Shown: piece by piece, positions 46,550 through 59,314 of the stretch
How positions within the stretch are numbered: the first letter of the stretch is position 1
Layout of the letters: each line of letters starts with the position of its first letter
Origin: Climacium dendroides
Taxonomy: Eukaryota > Streptophyta > Bryopsida > Hypnales > Climaciaceae
Length of the DNA: 64,000 nucleotides
Assembly (NCBI GenBank): GCA_950106755.1
Contig: OX467090.1
Location: 16,429,489-16,493,488, forward strand
Reading direction: 5' to 3'
Position numbers and translations under genes: made by a program
The notes under the pieces: generated by a model
What the model was told of the DNA's origin: nothing
What the model saw: only the letters and a program-made list of their open reading frames with translations
Databases searched by the model: none

Positions 46550-46830
46550 TGTGACCAGCTTCTTGTTCTGGACAGGCCTCGACTCGGAGCCTGCAGAACG
46601 AACTCAAAACCCCAGTCCCTCAAAATCCCTGAAGGACTGACACGGACCCCCAATATGCTCGAACCCCACGGACTGCCGGCCAGAGTTCACAGACGGGGCT
46701 CACGGTCAACCGGTCGGTCGGGACTCGGGATCTCAACCCAATCAGACGGCTCCCCCGGCACTCCAATCGGGACCTCAGTTTGTTCGGGGAACGGACTGGT
46801 TCGGTCGCCCTGCCTTTTGCAAACGAAATA
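46550..46830. other. GC-rich island in AT-rich DNA
   Basis: About 280 bp of clearly GC-rich sequence, with CGGTCAACCGGTCGGTCGGG near 46702, sits inside kilobases of AT-rich DNA. Short ORFs cross it in several frames. It may be a fragment of an inserted element or of a CpG-rich host exon; I do not recognise it. Confidence 0.35.
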
Positions 46831-46871
46831 ACTACTAAAGTGAGTAGGAGGTTCTAAAAGCCCACATGCTT

Positions 46872-46975
46872 TAAAATCGCCCACCTCTTGAAATGTACAC
46901 TATTTGTACATCTTGCTTTTTCATAGCCTTCACTAATGTACAAACAGAGTACATTTTAGGAGGTGGACGATTTTG
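46872..46975. repeat. Foldback element, about 104 bp
   Basis: The left arm AAAATCGCCCACCTC and following GAAATGTACACTATTTGTAC pair with GTACAAACAGAGTACATTTT and GAGGTGGACGATTTT on the right, leaving a loop of about 25 bp. No clear target duplication. Probably a MITE. Confidence 0.6.
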
Positions 46976-48417
46976 GACCCTAATGTCAATTCAACTTTAA
47001 AATTTCATAACTAGCCTAATTCCACAAAGCTCCAAAAATATGAAACAACTTAGGTTAAATGCCAATTCTACTTGTCTTTCAAGGAAAACTTACTGAAAAA
47101 TATTCTGAGAAGCTTTACCTCCCCAAAATTCAATTCCAGCTCTTAGCTAGTCGATTTATGGACCTACTATCTTAGATGTTTTGGTTCTTCGAAAGTTTTT
47201 TAGACTTTTTTGTACATGTCAAAAAATTCTTTATACATTCAAAAGGTTGTAAAATGCAAACTAATTGCACACATGGAAAAACATTTCCATAAAAATAAAT
47301 AGGCAAAAAACAACTTAGATGACTTGCAAATATTTCCTATATTTGTATTAAATTTCTTAGCGATAAAAAACAAGTGTTGATGAATTGATTTGAATTGTTG
47401 AGTATCAAAACTTCTACACTAAATACAAAAGGGAACCTATGTACTTGCCCAAAGGATGGCTATTGTATAAAAATATGCAAGCTTGAGGTTTAGAAAGACA
47501 CTTGGATGTTATGATGGATAGATAATGATACAACTTGAAGGACACTTGTCAATGTGTTTAGAAAATCTCACAATGATTGAAGACAGATCTTGTGGGTTGG
47601 AAGCTACAATTGTATTGAATTTCTCTAGTCCAATAAAAAAACATCAGTACTAGCTAAAGTAAGCACATTCAAACATTGTTCTCCATTATTAATTGCATTC
47701 ACAAATATTGGTAGACAATAAAAAGGCTCTTATAAAATTTTAGAACTCATTACAATTATTTTGCAATAATTACATTCAAAAAGTCACCTTAGTTATACAC
47801 ATAATTTGCAAGCATGAGTTCAAGCATTATCTACAATAACCAATGATATGCAACCTACATCAAGGTCTCTACTTTTGCATCAATATGAATGGTATAGAAA
47901 GCAATGAATAGGATGAAGTATGAATCAATGTTCATAAATTGGCCAATGAGAATCACAGGAAATTCTTTATTTATAACTTATTGAATTGAAAGTCTTTTCA
48001 CAAGCCTCTAAAATTGTTGTCAATAATGAAAGAGCTTATCATATATGATATGTTTAGCTTCATTCAATGGATTTCTTTCTTGACAATGTCCAATAGCATT
48101 ATAGAGATATGATTATCAATTTTATTAAATTGGCATGATTATGAGTGCCAAAAATGGTGACATTCATCATCAAAGCCAACTCTATGAAATCACAAGAAGC
48201 ACCCAAAGAAGCTTCAAAGCTTTGGAATTTTGTCAATTTCATGAAATTAGTGTTTGTAATGTTCACATTTAATATGTGGATTCATTGAACAATCTTATCT
48301 TATCCTAGTATGGTAGGCATGCATTTCATTCTAAAATTGGTAAGAAAGAAAAGAAGAGGCAAATCTGTCCAAATGAACCTAGATGCAAAATTTGGGTAGG
48401 TCTCCAATAAAGAGACA
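46976..48417. other. AT-rich intergenic DNA
   Basis: No supported feature. Confidence 0.45.
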
Positions 48418-49167
48418 CATGGTTGCTAGCATGCGAGCCTGAAAGCATGAGCTTGTGAGCGGGAAAAAAAATATGAAAAAAAGAATGAGTTACCCATGAC
48501 CGTGGATGTACCTATGACCGTGCATGCACTGAATCTATATTTTTCAAGAATGGTTAGCTCATTGTTCTTTCAAATTTTAAGTGACTTATGAATTGAATGA
48601 TAAAAACATGCTTCAAGATTTTCATTTTGGTTACTTTAAATTTTGTTTAATTCTCAAACACTAATTTTCAAAGTAAGATTTAATTTTGAGTTTAGGATGA
48701 TCTTTATTTTTGCCCTTCCAATTCTAGATATTCTACTTTGGATGCTATGAATTCTTTTACTAGTCTTTGACCTTTTTATAGGGGATAAAGACACTTTGTT
48801 TATTTTGGGTTTGTAGGTTACACTACATTTTTTGTGGCTACACACTTCACTTGGTGAGAATATATTTTTTTACTTCAAATATTTTATTTGGTTAGGCACT
48901 TCAATTGGTGTACATTTATTTGACTCTTCCTTCTCTTTTTTTAGTATTGAAGACTCTGTAGATCATACTCGATTGCTAGACAATATCTAGATTGCAAGGG
49001 TGTCAAGGTAAATTAATCACACAACATATAGCTATAAAACATACAAATCCAATCATCATGAAAATCAAAACATAATGGTGCAGGCTCATAAAATACATCG
49101 ATCTCATGAGTCTAAGTTGCTACAGACTTGGTCATAGAATCTTTGTCACTAGAAGAATCAGAAGTCT
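48418..49167 (+). mobile_element. Left end of a second MULE, interrupted by element F
   Basis: It starts CATGGTTGCTAGCATGCGAG and shares GAGCTTGTGAGCGGGAAAAA and CATGACCGTGGATG with the MULE at 24080. Weaker collinear similarity continues, for example AGCTATAAAACATACAAATC at 49029 against AGCTATGAAACACACAAATT at 24348. The match stops where element F begins at 49168. The other end is not in the window. Confidence 0.65.
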
Positions 49168-49671
49168 TGTGGGAATCTGGAAACTTGAGACGGATCCAGA
49201 TTTGAAAGAAACGGGTAGAAAGAAGTAAAAATTTCAAAAAATTTAGATTAGAATTTGAATTTAGTCTGATAAAACCCAAATTAGAGAATAGACGTTCTAG
49301 CAAAATCCGTAATCAGATCCTATTTGGATCCGGGATCCGGAAATTATTGAAATTCAGGAATCTATAGCATAGACCTTTGGGGCTACAAGTATAGGGTATC
49401 ATTCCTGAAACGGTCCTATAGCTGATATCCTGATGACCGTAGAAAGATGTGCCAATATTTAAGCGGGCTGCTCATGGGTTCCTTCTTCATTTTCTTGTCT
49501 GTACGCTAGTCTTCTGCGTTGGTAACTTAGAGGTAGAATGGTGAAATGGCGATCGCATTAGGTTTTTCTTTCCTCGCACCTCATTTCCATTTAGCTTTAT
49601 GGCAACAGGACCTGTTCGGAACTAGTTGTATCTGCCCGGATCATTTCTTTGGCCATTCCGGAGACTACAGA

Positions 49672-49926
49672 CACTACAAGAAAACCTGTCCAAAATGACA
49701 GAAACGCGTCCTAATTGACAAAAATCAGCCCCTCCTAATCTATAGAAAATTGACAGATTTTTGTCAATTAGGACAATTTTCTATCAATTCGGACAGATTT
49801 TTGTCAATTAGGACAATTTTCTGTCAATTCGGACAGTTTTTTGTCCTAATTGACAAAAAATTGTCAAATTTCTGTAGATTAGGACGGGCTGATTTTTGTC
49901 AATTAGGATGCATTTCTCTTGTAGTG
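49672..49926. mobile_element. CACTA-type MITE, 255 bp, TSD AGA, inside the F ORF
   Basis: It starts CACTACAAGAAAACCTGTCC and ends GCATTTCTCTTGTAGTG, with AGA at 49669-49671 and 49927-49929. The inside is made of repeats of TTTTTGTCAATTAGGACA and TTTTCTATCAATTCGGACAG in both orientations and folds extensively. It is non-coding. Confidence 0.85.
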
Positions 49927-51483
49927 AGAACAATACAAGTAGTTAGAGGAGGATCTGACTAGCATAGGATGTGTCGGTTTGTTATGTTGACCATAGAGTG
50001 TGAAAAGTGAAAGGATGATTCAGGAGTTGATCAGCGGAGTTCCGAATCAGTACAAACTCACACTGAGAAGACAGCTGGTGACGTGGACGGAAGATATCTG
50101 GGCGGATGTTTACCGATTCCGGAAGAGTGGAGTCAAATTAGCCTCGAGGACGGGTCGTTTCATAGCAGGGAAGTTTGTAGGATCAACAAACCTTAAAGAT
50201 GGGTTTGCTATTAGTGATTGTAAGGACGAGAAATATAGGAGACTTCTAGAATTTCTCATCCTGATCATGTATTCGGAAAAACCCACACGGGTCACCGTTA
50301 CGGTAGCCAACACAATTTTTGGGGATATGGAAAATAGAATTGTCCACTAGGGTAGGATCATAGCCGGAATTGTCGCCAAATTAGCCGAGCATGTGACCGG
50401 GCAGGCTAAGGCTAGTCCAGTTAGCATTTATCTCTTTCATTTGTATCACCAGCAGGAAATTCTGAGCAATAAGGAGGTAGTCCAATATGATACAGGAAAT
50501 GTTATTTTTACATACGGGCTCACTAGAGAGGAGACAGAAGATTTGGTTGAGTCAGAACCGGAAGAGTAACTTGAGGAGTCCTTGACCGATCCGAGGACGA
50601 AAAAGAGGAAGTCGATGGATCCGAGGTCAAGGATCAAGCCTCTAGTTGTAGAGAAAGGCGAGTTGAACAAGGATCCGGAAGAGGACCACGGGTCGGCATT
50701 TTTAATGCCGGATTCAAGTGGATACGTGAAGCCAAGGTGCTCCACGACAGCCTGACAAATCTGGTGATTGAGACTGCAGAAGTCCTGAAGGTGGAACCAG
50801 ACCAAATTGTGCAGGTAGTCAAATGACTACCCAAACCAGAAGACTTGATGAGCAAGGAAAACCGAATCCATGAGCTGGAGGCAAAATGGGATCAACTTCA
50901 ATCTCAACTGAATTGGGTAAAAGGAGAGTTGGCGGCTATGAAGTAGCGAGAGAAGGAGGCCCTAACCCTCGTCAAGAACCTATCCGGATCAATAGACGCG
51001 ACAGCGGACGTCATCACGAAGGCAGCCCTATTTGATGCCAGATTATTACAAGAGGGTCACGTGATCGAAATGAAGGTAGTGACGATCTTGGTAGATTTCA
51101 CCGCCCGAATAGAGCGGATCCTAGGAGAAATGCAACATCTGTTGAGTAGTGTGGATCCGAATTAGGTAATGGATTTCTCGAACTTTTTGGAACTTCCTTT
51201 TGTCACAAGCACTCCAAGATGGCCATTAGTGCATCGTCCAATTCGGACCGAAGGGCTAAAGGAAATATTAGTGCCAACCGAGCCTACTTTAAGCAAGATG
51301 CGTATGATGGAGTTGAACTTGAGGCCAACATCGGATTCAAAACACAAATCCAGCGCGAAGTCTGTTCCGGTGCCACCTAGAGCTTCAATATCAAAACCTT
51401 CTAGGACCCAGACGGCACCCAACCTCTTAAGGGGAACCTTCAAAGTTCTGGGGAAGGGAGATAATGGTGATTTAATCAAGCAA

Positions 51484-51499
51484 CACTATAAGAAAACTG
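51484..51499 (+). repeat. Left terminal inverted repeat of the CACTA element
   Basis: CACTATAAGAAAACTG, followed by CGTTTTTGGGG and AAAAACGTG, themselves a small inverted repeat. Confidence 0.9.
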
Positions 51500-52235
51500 C
51501 GTTTTTGGGGTTGTTTTCCAAAAACGTGCAGTTGTTTTTTTAGACATCACTACGTCACTTGATTGACAACCAGTGGAGTCTGAATTTTGTGCAATGTCGG
51601 AGAAGACGGGCTACGTTTTTAGAAAAACACGTTCACGTCACGAAAAACATGCCTATTTTGGGTGATGTTGAAAAAAACATGACAAAATTTTTCCGGACAT
51701 CTACAACAACAAGTTAAGTCCACGTCAGCAACTACGTTTGTTTTCACTGCGTCAGACGTCGATCCAGTCACTGCTGACTGCGGGTAGACGCTGCCCTAAG
51801 CTAAAAAAGGCAGGGAAGGGCAGGTGTTCCCAAGGAAGACCTAAAAAAGGGCTTGGATGAATTGGATGGATGTTTCAAGGTATAGGTGCAGGGCTGATTA
51901 TGGATTTTTGGGTGTTTCTTATATAGACTTTTATAGTGACCACAACATATATAACAAATTGTAAAATGGATGGGAACATAGTCTACTTCATTCTTAAAAG
52001 ATGTCAACATAGTTTAAAATTTATTTGGCAAAATTTTCACTAAAAAAATGTAATAAAATTACATTTACAAGAGAAAGATGTTTGCAATTATTAATAACAT
52101 TTGTGGACAACAAAGGTTTGTCAAAGAATGGATGCACTAGGCAAATGATGCTAATTGCATCTACAATATCAAACATGGAAGGTTAAATATTTTGCTTTAC
52201 ATTCTTTCACTCATAGGATTCATCAAATGAATGAC

Positions 52236-52740
52236 TTTTGAAATAATGTAGTCTTCTTCATTTTTTGGCTTTGGATTCCTTGAATTAGTTTCAAAGGCTT
52301 TTTCAAATAAACAAAGTGAACCCTTTTCCCGGGTTTTATCATCCTATACCAATTTTTTTTCTGGTGCATATTTTTTTTGGCTTTCTCTATTTCACTTTTC
52401 GATTGAGAATATGCATGTATAGACTAAAGACTTGGCATTTTCTTCCAAGGCCAAATTGCCATGTACCCTTCATTTTCCCTCTTCCTTTAAAAAAAAATAA
52501 TGTCACTGGACATGGAGCCCTTTGAAATAATGTAGCCTTCTTCATTTTTTGGCTTTAGAGTCCTTCAATTAGTTTCAAAATCTTTTTCAAATAAAAAAAT
52601 TAAAGTGAACCCTTTTCCCGGGTTTTACTATCCTATACCAATTTTTTTTTTGGTTTGCATATTTTTTTTGGCTTTCTCTATTTCACTTTTCGATTGAGAA
52701 TATGCATGTGTAGAATAAAGACATGGCATTTTTTTTAATT
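52236..52740. repeat. Two-copy direct repeat in the CACTA left arm
   Basis: 52236-52440 and 52521-52740 are collinear copies (TTTGAAATAATGTAG..., AACCCTTTTCCCGGGTTTTA..., GATTGAGAATATGCATG...) with a unit of about 285 bp. Non-coding and AT-rich. Confidence 0.75.
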
Positions 52741-53239
52741 GATTTAATTGTTTTATTTTCCATTATTTTTTTATATGGATGTCAGTTGTACCTACCTATA
52801 GTAGACATCACATGGACTTTTGCATGTCAAATTGATATATAACATTATTTTTTCTTCATTTCTAACCATACCTTTGAGAAACCCTTCTTTCTTAAGTTCA
52901 TTTTTACAATTTTTTTGTGGACAACTCTTTTCTCTTTTTCTATGGTACAAGAAAAATGTAGAGGCACTTGGAAGTGAAAATGTCCATGCAAACATGGTGA
53001 ATTGCTAATGTGGAAGTGGAAATGAACAACACTTTCTCAAACATATCTTACCTTCATAAACATGGAAAATTAGATGTTATGCTCATTTACAGCATGCATG
53101 TCATGCACTAATACTAAACCTGTCAATGAGGATGCCAACTTAGACGTCTCCTGAAATTGTTTTCTTCTCACAGAAGACATCTTATGCTACATTCTGTTGG
53201 ACAAGGCAGCTCTACTTTTGCGATTTCAGTTCTTGAACT
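52741..53239. other. AT-rich sequence downstream of the transposase gene
   Basis: Holds the probable 3' untranslated part of the transposase gene. No other feature seen. Confidence 0.45.
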
Positions 53240-56200
53240 CTATGCTTCTTCTTCCAATTCTGAAGCTTCCTCTTCTTCTCTATTGTCCTCCCTTGCTACT
53301 AAAACAAAGACGCCACCATCTGCAGCTGCTTGTCTTACGGGATCTAAGTCAAGCATCTGCGGTTGGAGCCCAACAAAGTTTGAGTCCCAACCCACATCTA
53401 TCACACTAGGAATTGGCTGGTGCACCTCTAATTGCCCACGTCTTCCCCTAACGTCTGTACGGCATACTATTTTCCAGCCTTGTCTTCCTGGATCATCAGA
53501 AAAAATAACTTGTTGTACATGCAACGGGAATGCAAATGAGTCCGCATGCACTCGGCCATCCAAGCGGTTGAAGTTTGCCATGTTGAAGCCATATTGATCC
53601 CTCTTCATGTTTGGAAAGCGAGGATCTCGACTCTGCTGAATCCAATCACACACAAGGATTGTGGTGCAATGATTCCTGTAGTCAAGCTCTAGAATCTCTT
53701 CGATGTAGCCCACATACTCATTGGTTCTCTCTAGGGGTTGGCCATTGCGAATCCCCCATCGAAGTTGTTGAGAGAAAGAAGCCACAACACCTGAATCGCG
53801 TGTTACTAGTCCAGCTTCTGCACTACGCACGCGCAAGTGCATTCCAAATGCATACATTTGGCAGTGCGCGATAGCAAATCTCTGTGGTGGTTGGCTATAT
53901 TGCACAATATCCAAATGAACATTTTCACCTTCATCTTGAAGCATTTTTACTTTTGTTGTCAACCAATTAGAGAAAGGAGGCAAGTTAAGCAATTCAATTG
54001 GATAATGTACGGCCATTGTAGGGTGTCGTCGCTTGAAGTCCCTTCTAAATATTTCCCTCTCCTGCCATCTTTGTGTTCTTGCAGCAATGTACTCCCTGCA
54101 TGCAAGTATACCAAAAATTAGCAAAACTAGTAGAAAAGACGGCTCAGGCAGCTCCTGTCTGCACAGGCGTTGACATGTATCACCATGTCTGATCTGATGT
54201 CCAATTTCTCTATTTTGTGTCATGCCCTATGTCCCCAAATACATCAAAACAGACATCCTCTTTGACAAATGACGAGGACATGTTCCTCTGCCTTTGTCTA
54301 ATACAACATTGACCTGAACAACAAAGGACCTACTGTATGAAAAGGTCATGGACTGCATGATCCCAAGATGCTTATAGAAGCTACATATATTTTGACTTTG
54401 GGAGACAAAGAATTCGTCACATTCACTGGCGCCATTCTTCGAGACATGCTGCATTGTCTAAGACAAAAGCATGTGCGAAGCCACGAAACTGATCGGACAT
54501 CTTACGCTTCCGCTTGCAATTTGAACGCAGAATTTCATCATTCATGATTGCATCCTCATCTGGGTCCCATACGCGGTGGGATGTTCCTCTATATTGTCTC
54601 ATGTACTCTGTGCAAAAACCAAGTGTGTCCTCCATTTGGTACCCTTCTGCAATGCTACCTTCAGGATGCGCAAATGTTCTTACATAATCCTTCAATGTCT
54701 TCATGTAGCGCTCAATAGGGTACATCCACCTGCAATGAACTAGGCCACATTTGAACAACTGTTGAACCAAATGTGTCGGAAGGTGAGTCATGATGTTTAG
54801 AAACGTTGTTGGGAACTCCTTCTCCAACATGCAAGTGGCCATGACAACATCGCGCATCATTTCCTCCTCATCAGCTTCATGTACCTCTTTGGCACAGAGG
54901 CGCTGGAAAACTCTACTCATTTTGATTATAGCCAAACGCACGGTTTCATCCAAGACACCACGAACCGCTAGGGGAAGGATCTACCAATGACATTGCACAC
55001 ATACACAATAATCAGTTTAGATTATGACCAGGGGCAGTGTAGGACAATGATAGAAGTCATTAGGCATTAGCCCTAACATGCACGAGCATTAGAATCAAAA
55101 ACATTGGTACCCATGTCAATTGTAATGTTTGAGCAAATCCAGCTACGTGTTTATTTTGACATCACATTTGTGAGAGTGGTGTCATTTGGTATGTTTGAAG
55201 GAACATACTTTTGGATTCTGAGAGTAAAATCTACTTTTTGCGCAATGACCACTTTATCAAAATTTCCAACAAGAGAGCTTTTTCAAGGTACCTGCTGCAT
55301 TAGTATACGATAATCATGTGTCTTCATGTATTGTAATTTTCTGTCCACCAAGCGCTTGTGAATGCTTCCCACATAGTTTGTAGGAGTTCTAATGTTCGAT
55401 ACAATTGCAATGAACTCCCTTCGTTCGTTAGGATTCAAGATGAATGGGTCATGTGGCATATAGAATTGGTCTTGCTGTCTTTGTGGGGCTTGCAACCAAA
55501 TCTCTTCCCGAATGCCTAGGTCCTTAGCATCCCTCCGACTTCCTGGACTATCATTCATTCCAAGTAAAGTCTTGACAATGTTTTCACACAAGTTCTTCTC
55601 ACAATGCATGGGATCAAGGACGTGGCGTTCCAACAAGTTCTGCAATCACAGACGCAATAATTCAACGCAAACATTTGTCAGTGAACTTACATTACAAAGC
55701 AACCTAAACTTACAGTTCAAATACTCATGTCCAAACAGTAGCCTCCAATGACGTCCATTCCAGCAGTCTCTGTAACATCATACTAGATTAGACATGCCAC
55801 ATACAACATGTGCATGTCTACACTTGTTGCATGCGTCGTCTACCTTGACGTCCTCAGCGTACAAAACATGTCAGAGACTTTATGTTTTACCTTCCAATAA
55901 TCAAACTCATAGAAAGCACTCAAACGCTTCACCCCAGTTGTATGCACTGGATCATCAGGTCCATTCTCTTTTCTGCCCATATCCAAGTATGATTGTCGCC
56001 ATGCCGCATAGTGAATGACATCTTGCCCCGACATGATCCTTGGCACGCAACGGTGCTCCACCTTGCCATTAAATCTTCTATTCTGTCGATAAGGGTGGTT
56101 GCGAGGTAAATAACGACGGGCTCCACCATATACAATCTTCGAACCCCTTGTGCGTCCATTATGGAGCACATCACCTGTCTTTGCCATGCGTGAATTTGTA

Positions 56201-57681
56201 TCTGGTCCATAAGAAGGGCAGCCCCTATAGCCCTTGCAACAAAGTCCTAAAATCAACCCTAAAGCTAGGAAATCTGAGATTGTCCAGAACAGCAATGCGC
56301 GCAATGTAAAACTTCGACTTCCTATGGGTTGGGAGAAATCTTGGGCTCCAACACCATGCCACAATTCATGCAACTCATTTAGTAGGGGGCGCATGAAGAC
56401 GTCTATATTGTTAGAAGTAGGTGACTTCTTCCCTGAAATCAAAATGTACAAAGAGATGAAGAATTTCTTGGTGACAAACCATGGCTCTAGGTTGTAAATT
56501 AAGATTAGCACAGGCCATGTAGACCAATTTGTGTTGTTCAACTTGAAAGGATTGACACCGTCTAAGGCCAAACCTAGACGGAGGTTGCGAATCTCAGAAC
56601 CAAAGTTGCCAAAAGCGATGTCTGTATCAACATGTTTCCATGCAGGTCTGTCCACAACTGAGCGCATGATGCCGTCATTGCTGACATGTTTTTTATAGCC
56701 TGTCAGCATGCGTGCTATCTCAGATGACCTCTACATGCGTTTAAGTCTAGGAATTAAAGGAAAATGCCAAATGACCTTGGACGAAATTTTGTCTGTCCCA
56801 AAAATCCAACGACCTTGGCCACACTTAGGGCAAGTGTTTAGGCTGGCATATTCGTCTTCAAAAAGTACACACCCATTAGGGCATGCGTGAACATTGTTGT
56901 AACTCAAGCCTAGGCGGCAAATGCTTCGGCGTGCCTCATAGTGGTTGCCAGGCAACTTGTTCCCCGATGGCAACAAATCCACATGAAGGAAGCGGAACAA
57001 CTCATCAGTAAATTTGTTGCTCACATGGAAGACATTGCACATGTTCATTAGGATAATAGTGGCCGAAACAATGCTTGTCTTTGAACCTGGAAAGACGACT
57101 GTGGTTGCTTCTTGGTACAATTCGTCCAAGCCATCCATTGTGTCCGCAGCAATGTCATCCTCATCAACCCCTTCTTGCATAGGCCCAGACTCCTCGTGCA
57201 ATGCATCCCCCCTATCAAAGGCCTCCATCACCTAACGTTGGACCTCATGATATTCATCCAAAGGAGGAGGAACGTCTTCTTGCATATCATTTCCAACATC
57301 TGCATGAATGTTGCCTATGTCAGGTGCCTCATCTGAACCAACACCTTCTCGAACATCATCGTCAAAAGCAACATCCTCCACCCATAGACCTCGAGAGGGG
57401 TAGCCATCCGAGGGGTCTCCCCCAAGGATGGATTCTTTGATGAAGGGATCCCGACCCACCGTTGCATGGTGTTGTTGAATAACTTCAATACTTTTTCGAC
57501 ATGAGCCCTTGCAATCTCTATAAGGACACCTGTAAGAGCGTATGTTGTTCTCAGTGGCCACTCGCAACTCCGTTTGCAATATCAAGTCACCTATAGGAAT
57601 GTGGTATAGTGTGCGACCATCATCCGTAATTTGTATGGTGGTTTGACGTCGATGTGCATCTACATTGGTACGGTAGGCCAT
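53240..57681 (-). pseudogene. CACTA tnp2-type transposase gene, two in-frame TAG codons
   Basis: The start is the ATG at 57681 in good context (GACCATGGCC). Exon 1 runs to about 55891. It holds a Cys/His motif (CPYRDCKGSCRKS), the paired-Cys block (CPNGCVLFEDEY, CPKCGQGRW) and the tnp2 core (LALDGVNPFKLNNTNWSTWP; IDVFMRPLLNELHELWHGVG). TAG codons at 57232-57234 and 56731-56733 interrupt it in an otherwise single frame. Small exons at about 55769-55724 and 55637-55290 (LDPMHCEKNLCENIVKTLLG) follow, then 54981-54423 with a DUF4218-type block (HCRWMYPIERYMKTLKDYVR) and 54096-53240 with a DUF4216-type block (DQYGFNMANFNRL). The domain order is complete for the family. The enzyme cuts the CACTA ends, but this copy needs readthrough to be full length. 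Confidence 0.8.
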
Positions 57682-57794
57682 GGTCACTGTAGAGCTACTG
57701 CATGTGTACACAATTCATTTGAACAATTTTCACTTGGGTGGCAGAGCTCCTGCACGAAGACATCATACTTGTTAATACTTGCTATGCAAACATA

Positions 57795-57926
57795 TTGTCA
57801 TGAAAGACGTCTTCTCTGACATCCTCCACAACATTCTATATTTTTAGTGACATGATAATATTGTCATGAAAGACGTCTTCTTTGACATCCTCCACAGCAT
57901 TTTAGATTATCAGTGACATGATAGTA
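57795..57926. repeat. 66-bp tandem repeat, two copies
   Basis: Copies at 57795-57860 and 57861-57926 each contain AAAGACGTCTTCT and TGACATCCTCCAC, the element's short motifs. They lie just upstream of the transposase start, in the shared region between the two divergent genes. Confidence 0.8.
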
Positions 57927-58482
57927 GATGTCTCTGCAGATGAGGATCATAGAGTGAAAGCCTTATTGTTCAAGTGTTGTTTGTATACCAAACATGCTTA
58001 GTAGGATTCCAAAATTTTCTGTGGTGTTCTCCAGTCTTTGGAAATGAGGAACGACGCAAACTAAGGGGAGTCATGCCAAGCTTCCCTGTCCATTTGTATC
58101 ATTAATGCCTTTGCAAGCTCTAATTGACATGTATACCTCCACCTATTATATGACTAGAAATTCTAGTCAGCTAATTCTCGAAGTGAGAAAAATTTCTTAG
58201 GGTCTATGTATTGAAATTTCTCTATCATGCATGTGGTTTGACTAGAAAACATGAAAATTACAAAGCACATGTCACGACTGATGTCTGCCGTGACATCCAA
58301 GATGACGGTTTACAGTACGGACCAAGTCAATCCATCATGATAGTTTCTTCTGTACGTGTCTCACGTGGATTTGGCAAAAAGAAAGGCAAATAGTAGACTC
58401 CATAGAACAGTTGATGGGCGCTGCAGACCTCATTTGCCTTCAAGATTTCAATTATTAGAGCTACGTTGTATCACTAACCGGA
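57927..58482. other. Intergenic region between the two CACTA genes
   Basis: No gene seen. It contains further GACATC/TGACG motifs (58267-58310). Confidence 0.45.
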
Positions 58483-58788
58483 ATGGCAATTCTCCCTGGA
58501 CTTTGCAGCCGCACTAGGGTTGTACAGTTTGCGGAGGCACCAACTCCTACTCAATCTGACTCGGATGCTGCAATAGTTTTGACAAATTTCATCTCGCACG
58601 CAATGAGAAATACTCCCCCGTGCTCGATTTTGAAAAAGCCAGCGGAAGCAGGGAGTCGAAGGAGCACGCGCTTGTCCAAAGGCGATGACGGGCGACAAGA
58701 AGCAGCAGTCGGAGCAGTAGCTCCCGTTTCAGAAGCGGCACCTGCCTCCATGGTTCGTGAAGCGCCGCCTCCTTTCTTTAATTTCTAA
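58483..58788 (+). CDS. Small basic ORF, 101 aa, uncertain
   Basis: It starts MAILPGLCSRTRVVQFAEAP and includes the basic stretch SILKKPAEAGSRRSTRLSK. It is richer in GC than its surroundings and codes for an ordered-looking composition, but it has no domain. It could be a small third gene, an upstream exon or a leader ORF of the plus-strand gene at 59315. Confidence 0.3.
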   Translation: MAILPGLCSRTRVVQFAEAPTPTQSDSDAAIVLTNFISHAMRNTPPCSILKKPAEAGSRRSTRLSKGDDGRQEAAVGAVAPVSEAAPASMVREAPPPFFNF

Positions 58789-59314
58789 TGTGAAGATTGA
58801 AATTTTCAATTCCCCCACCAAGATCCAAGCCAGCAACGAGATTGGACCCAGAGCTTCCCTGCGCCTACCTGCCGCGGTGTTAGGGTGCGCCTGACCCCGG
58901 CTATAGGGTCGGGTCCCGGGTATAGGCCACCATGGCAGCTTTAAGCCCGCCATCTTGTCGTTGTTTCTCCCCTGTCCTCTGTGATGTCCTCGTCTTGAAT
59001 TTGCTGTAGTATGCGACCTCCTCTCCAACCCCAACTGCCCTTGCAATATTCGGAAGTATCGCAATTTGTTTGTTTGATTCGTCAATTTCTTGGTGGTTGT
59101 CAATGATCATTTGATTGCGAGGGAAATTGCGGTAGGGTACGTCCAAATCAGTGGAGGAGGGCAACATTTCCGATTGGTGAACCTTTAAACTTTGTAGCGG
59201 TTGGTGTTTGGTGGGGGTTTGATTTTCTAGGTCTTGGCTCAATTGACTTGTGCCTTGGGGTTCTTGTAATAGGACGGTGAGTTTTTTGTACATTGGCGAG
59301 ACCCCCCTGGCAAC
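58789..59314. other. Probable 5' leader/promoter of the plus-strand CACTA gene
   Basis: Moderately GC-rich, with a CGGGTCCCGGGTATAGG stretch near 58907. No convincing gene. No clear TATA box. Confidence 0.35.
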
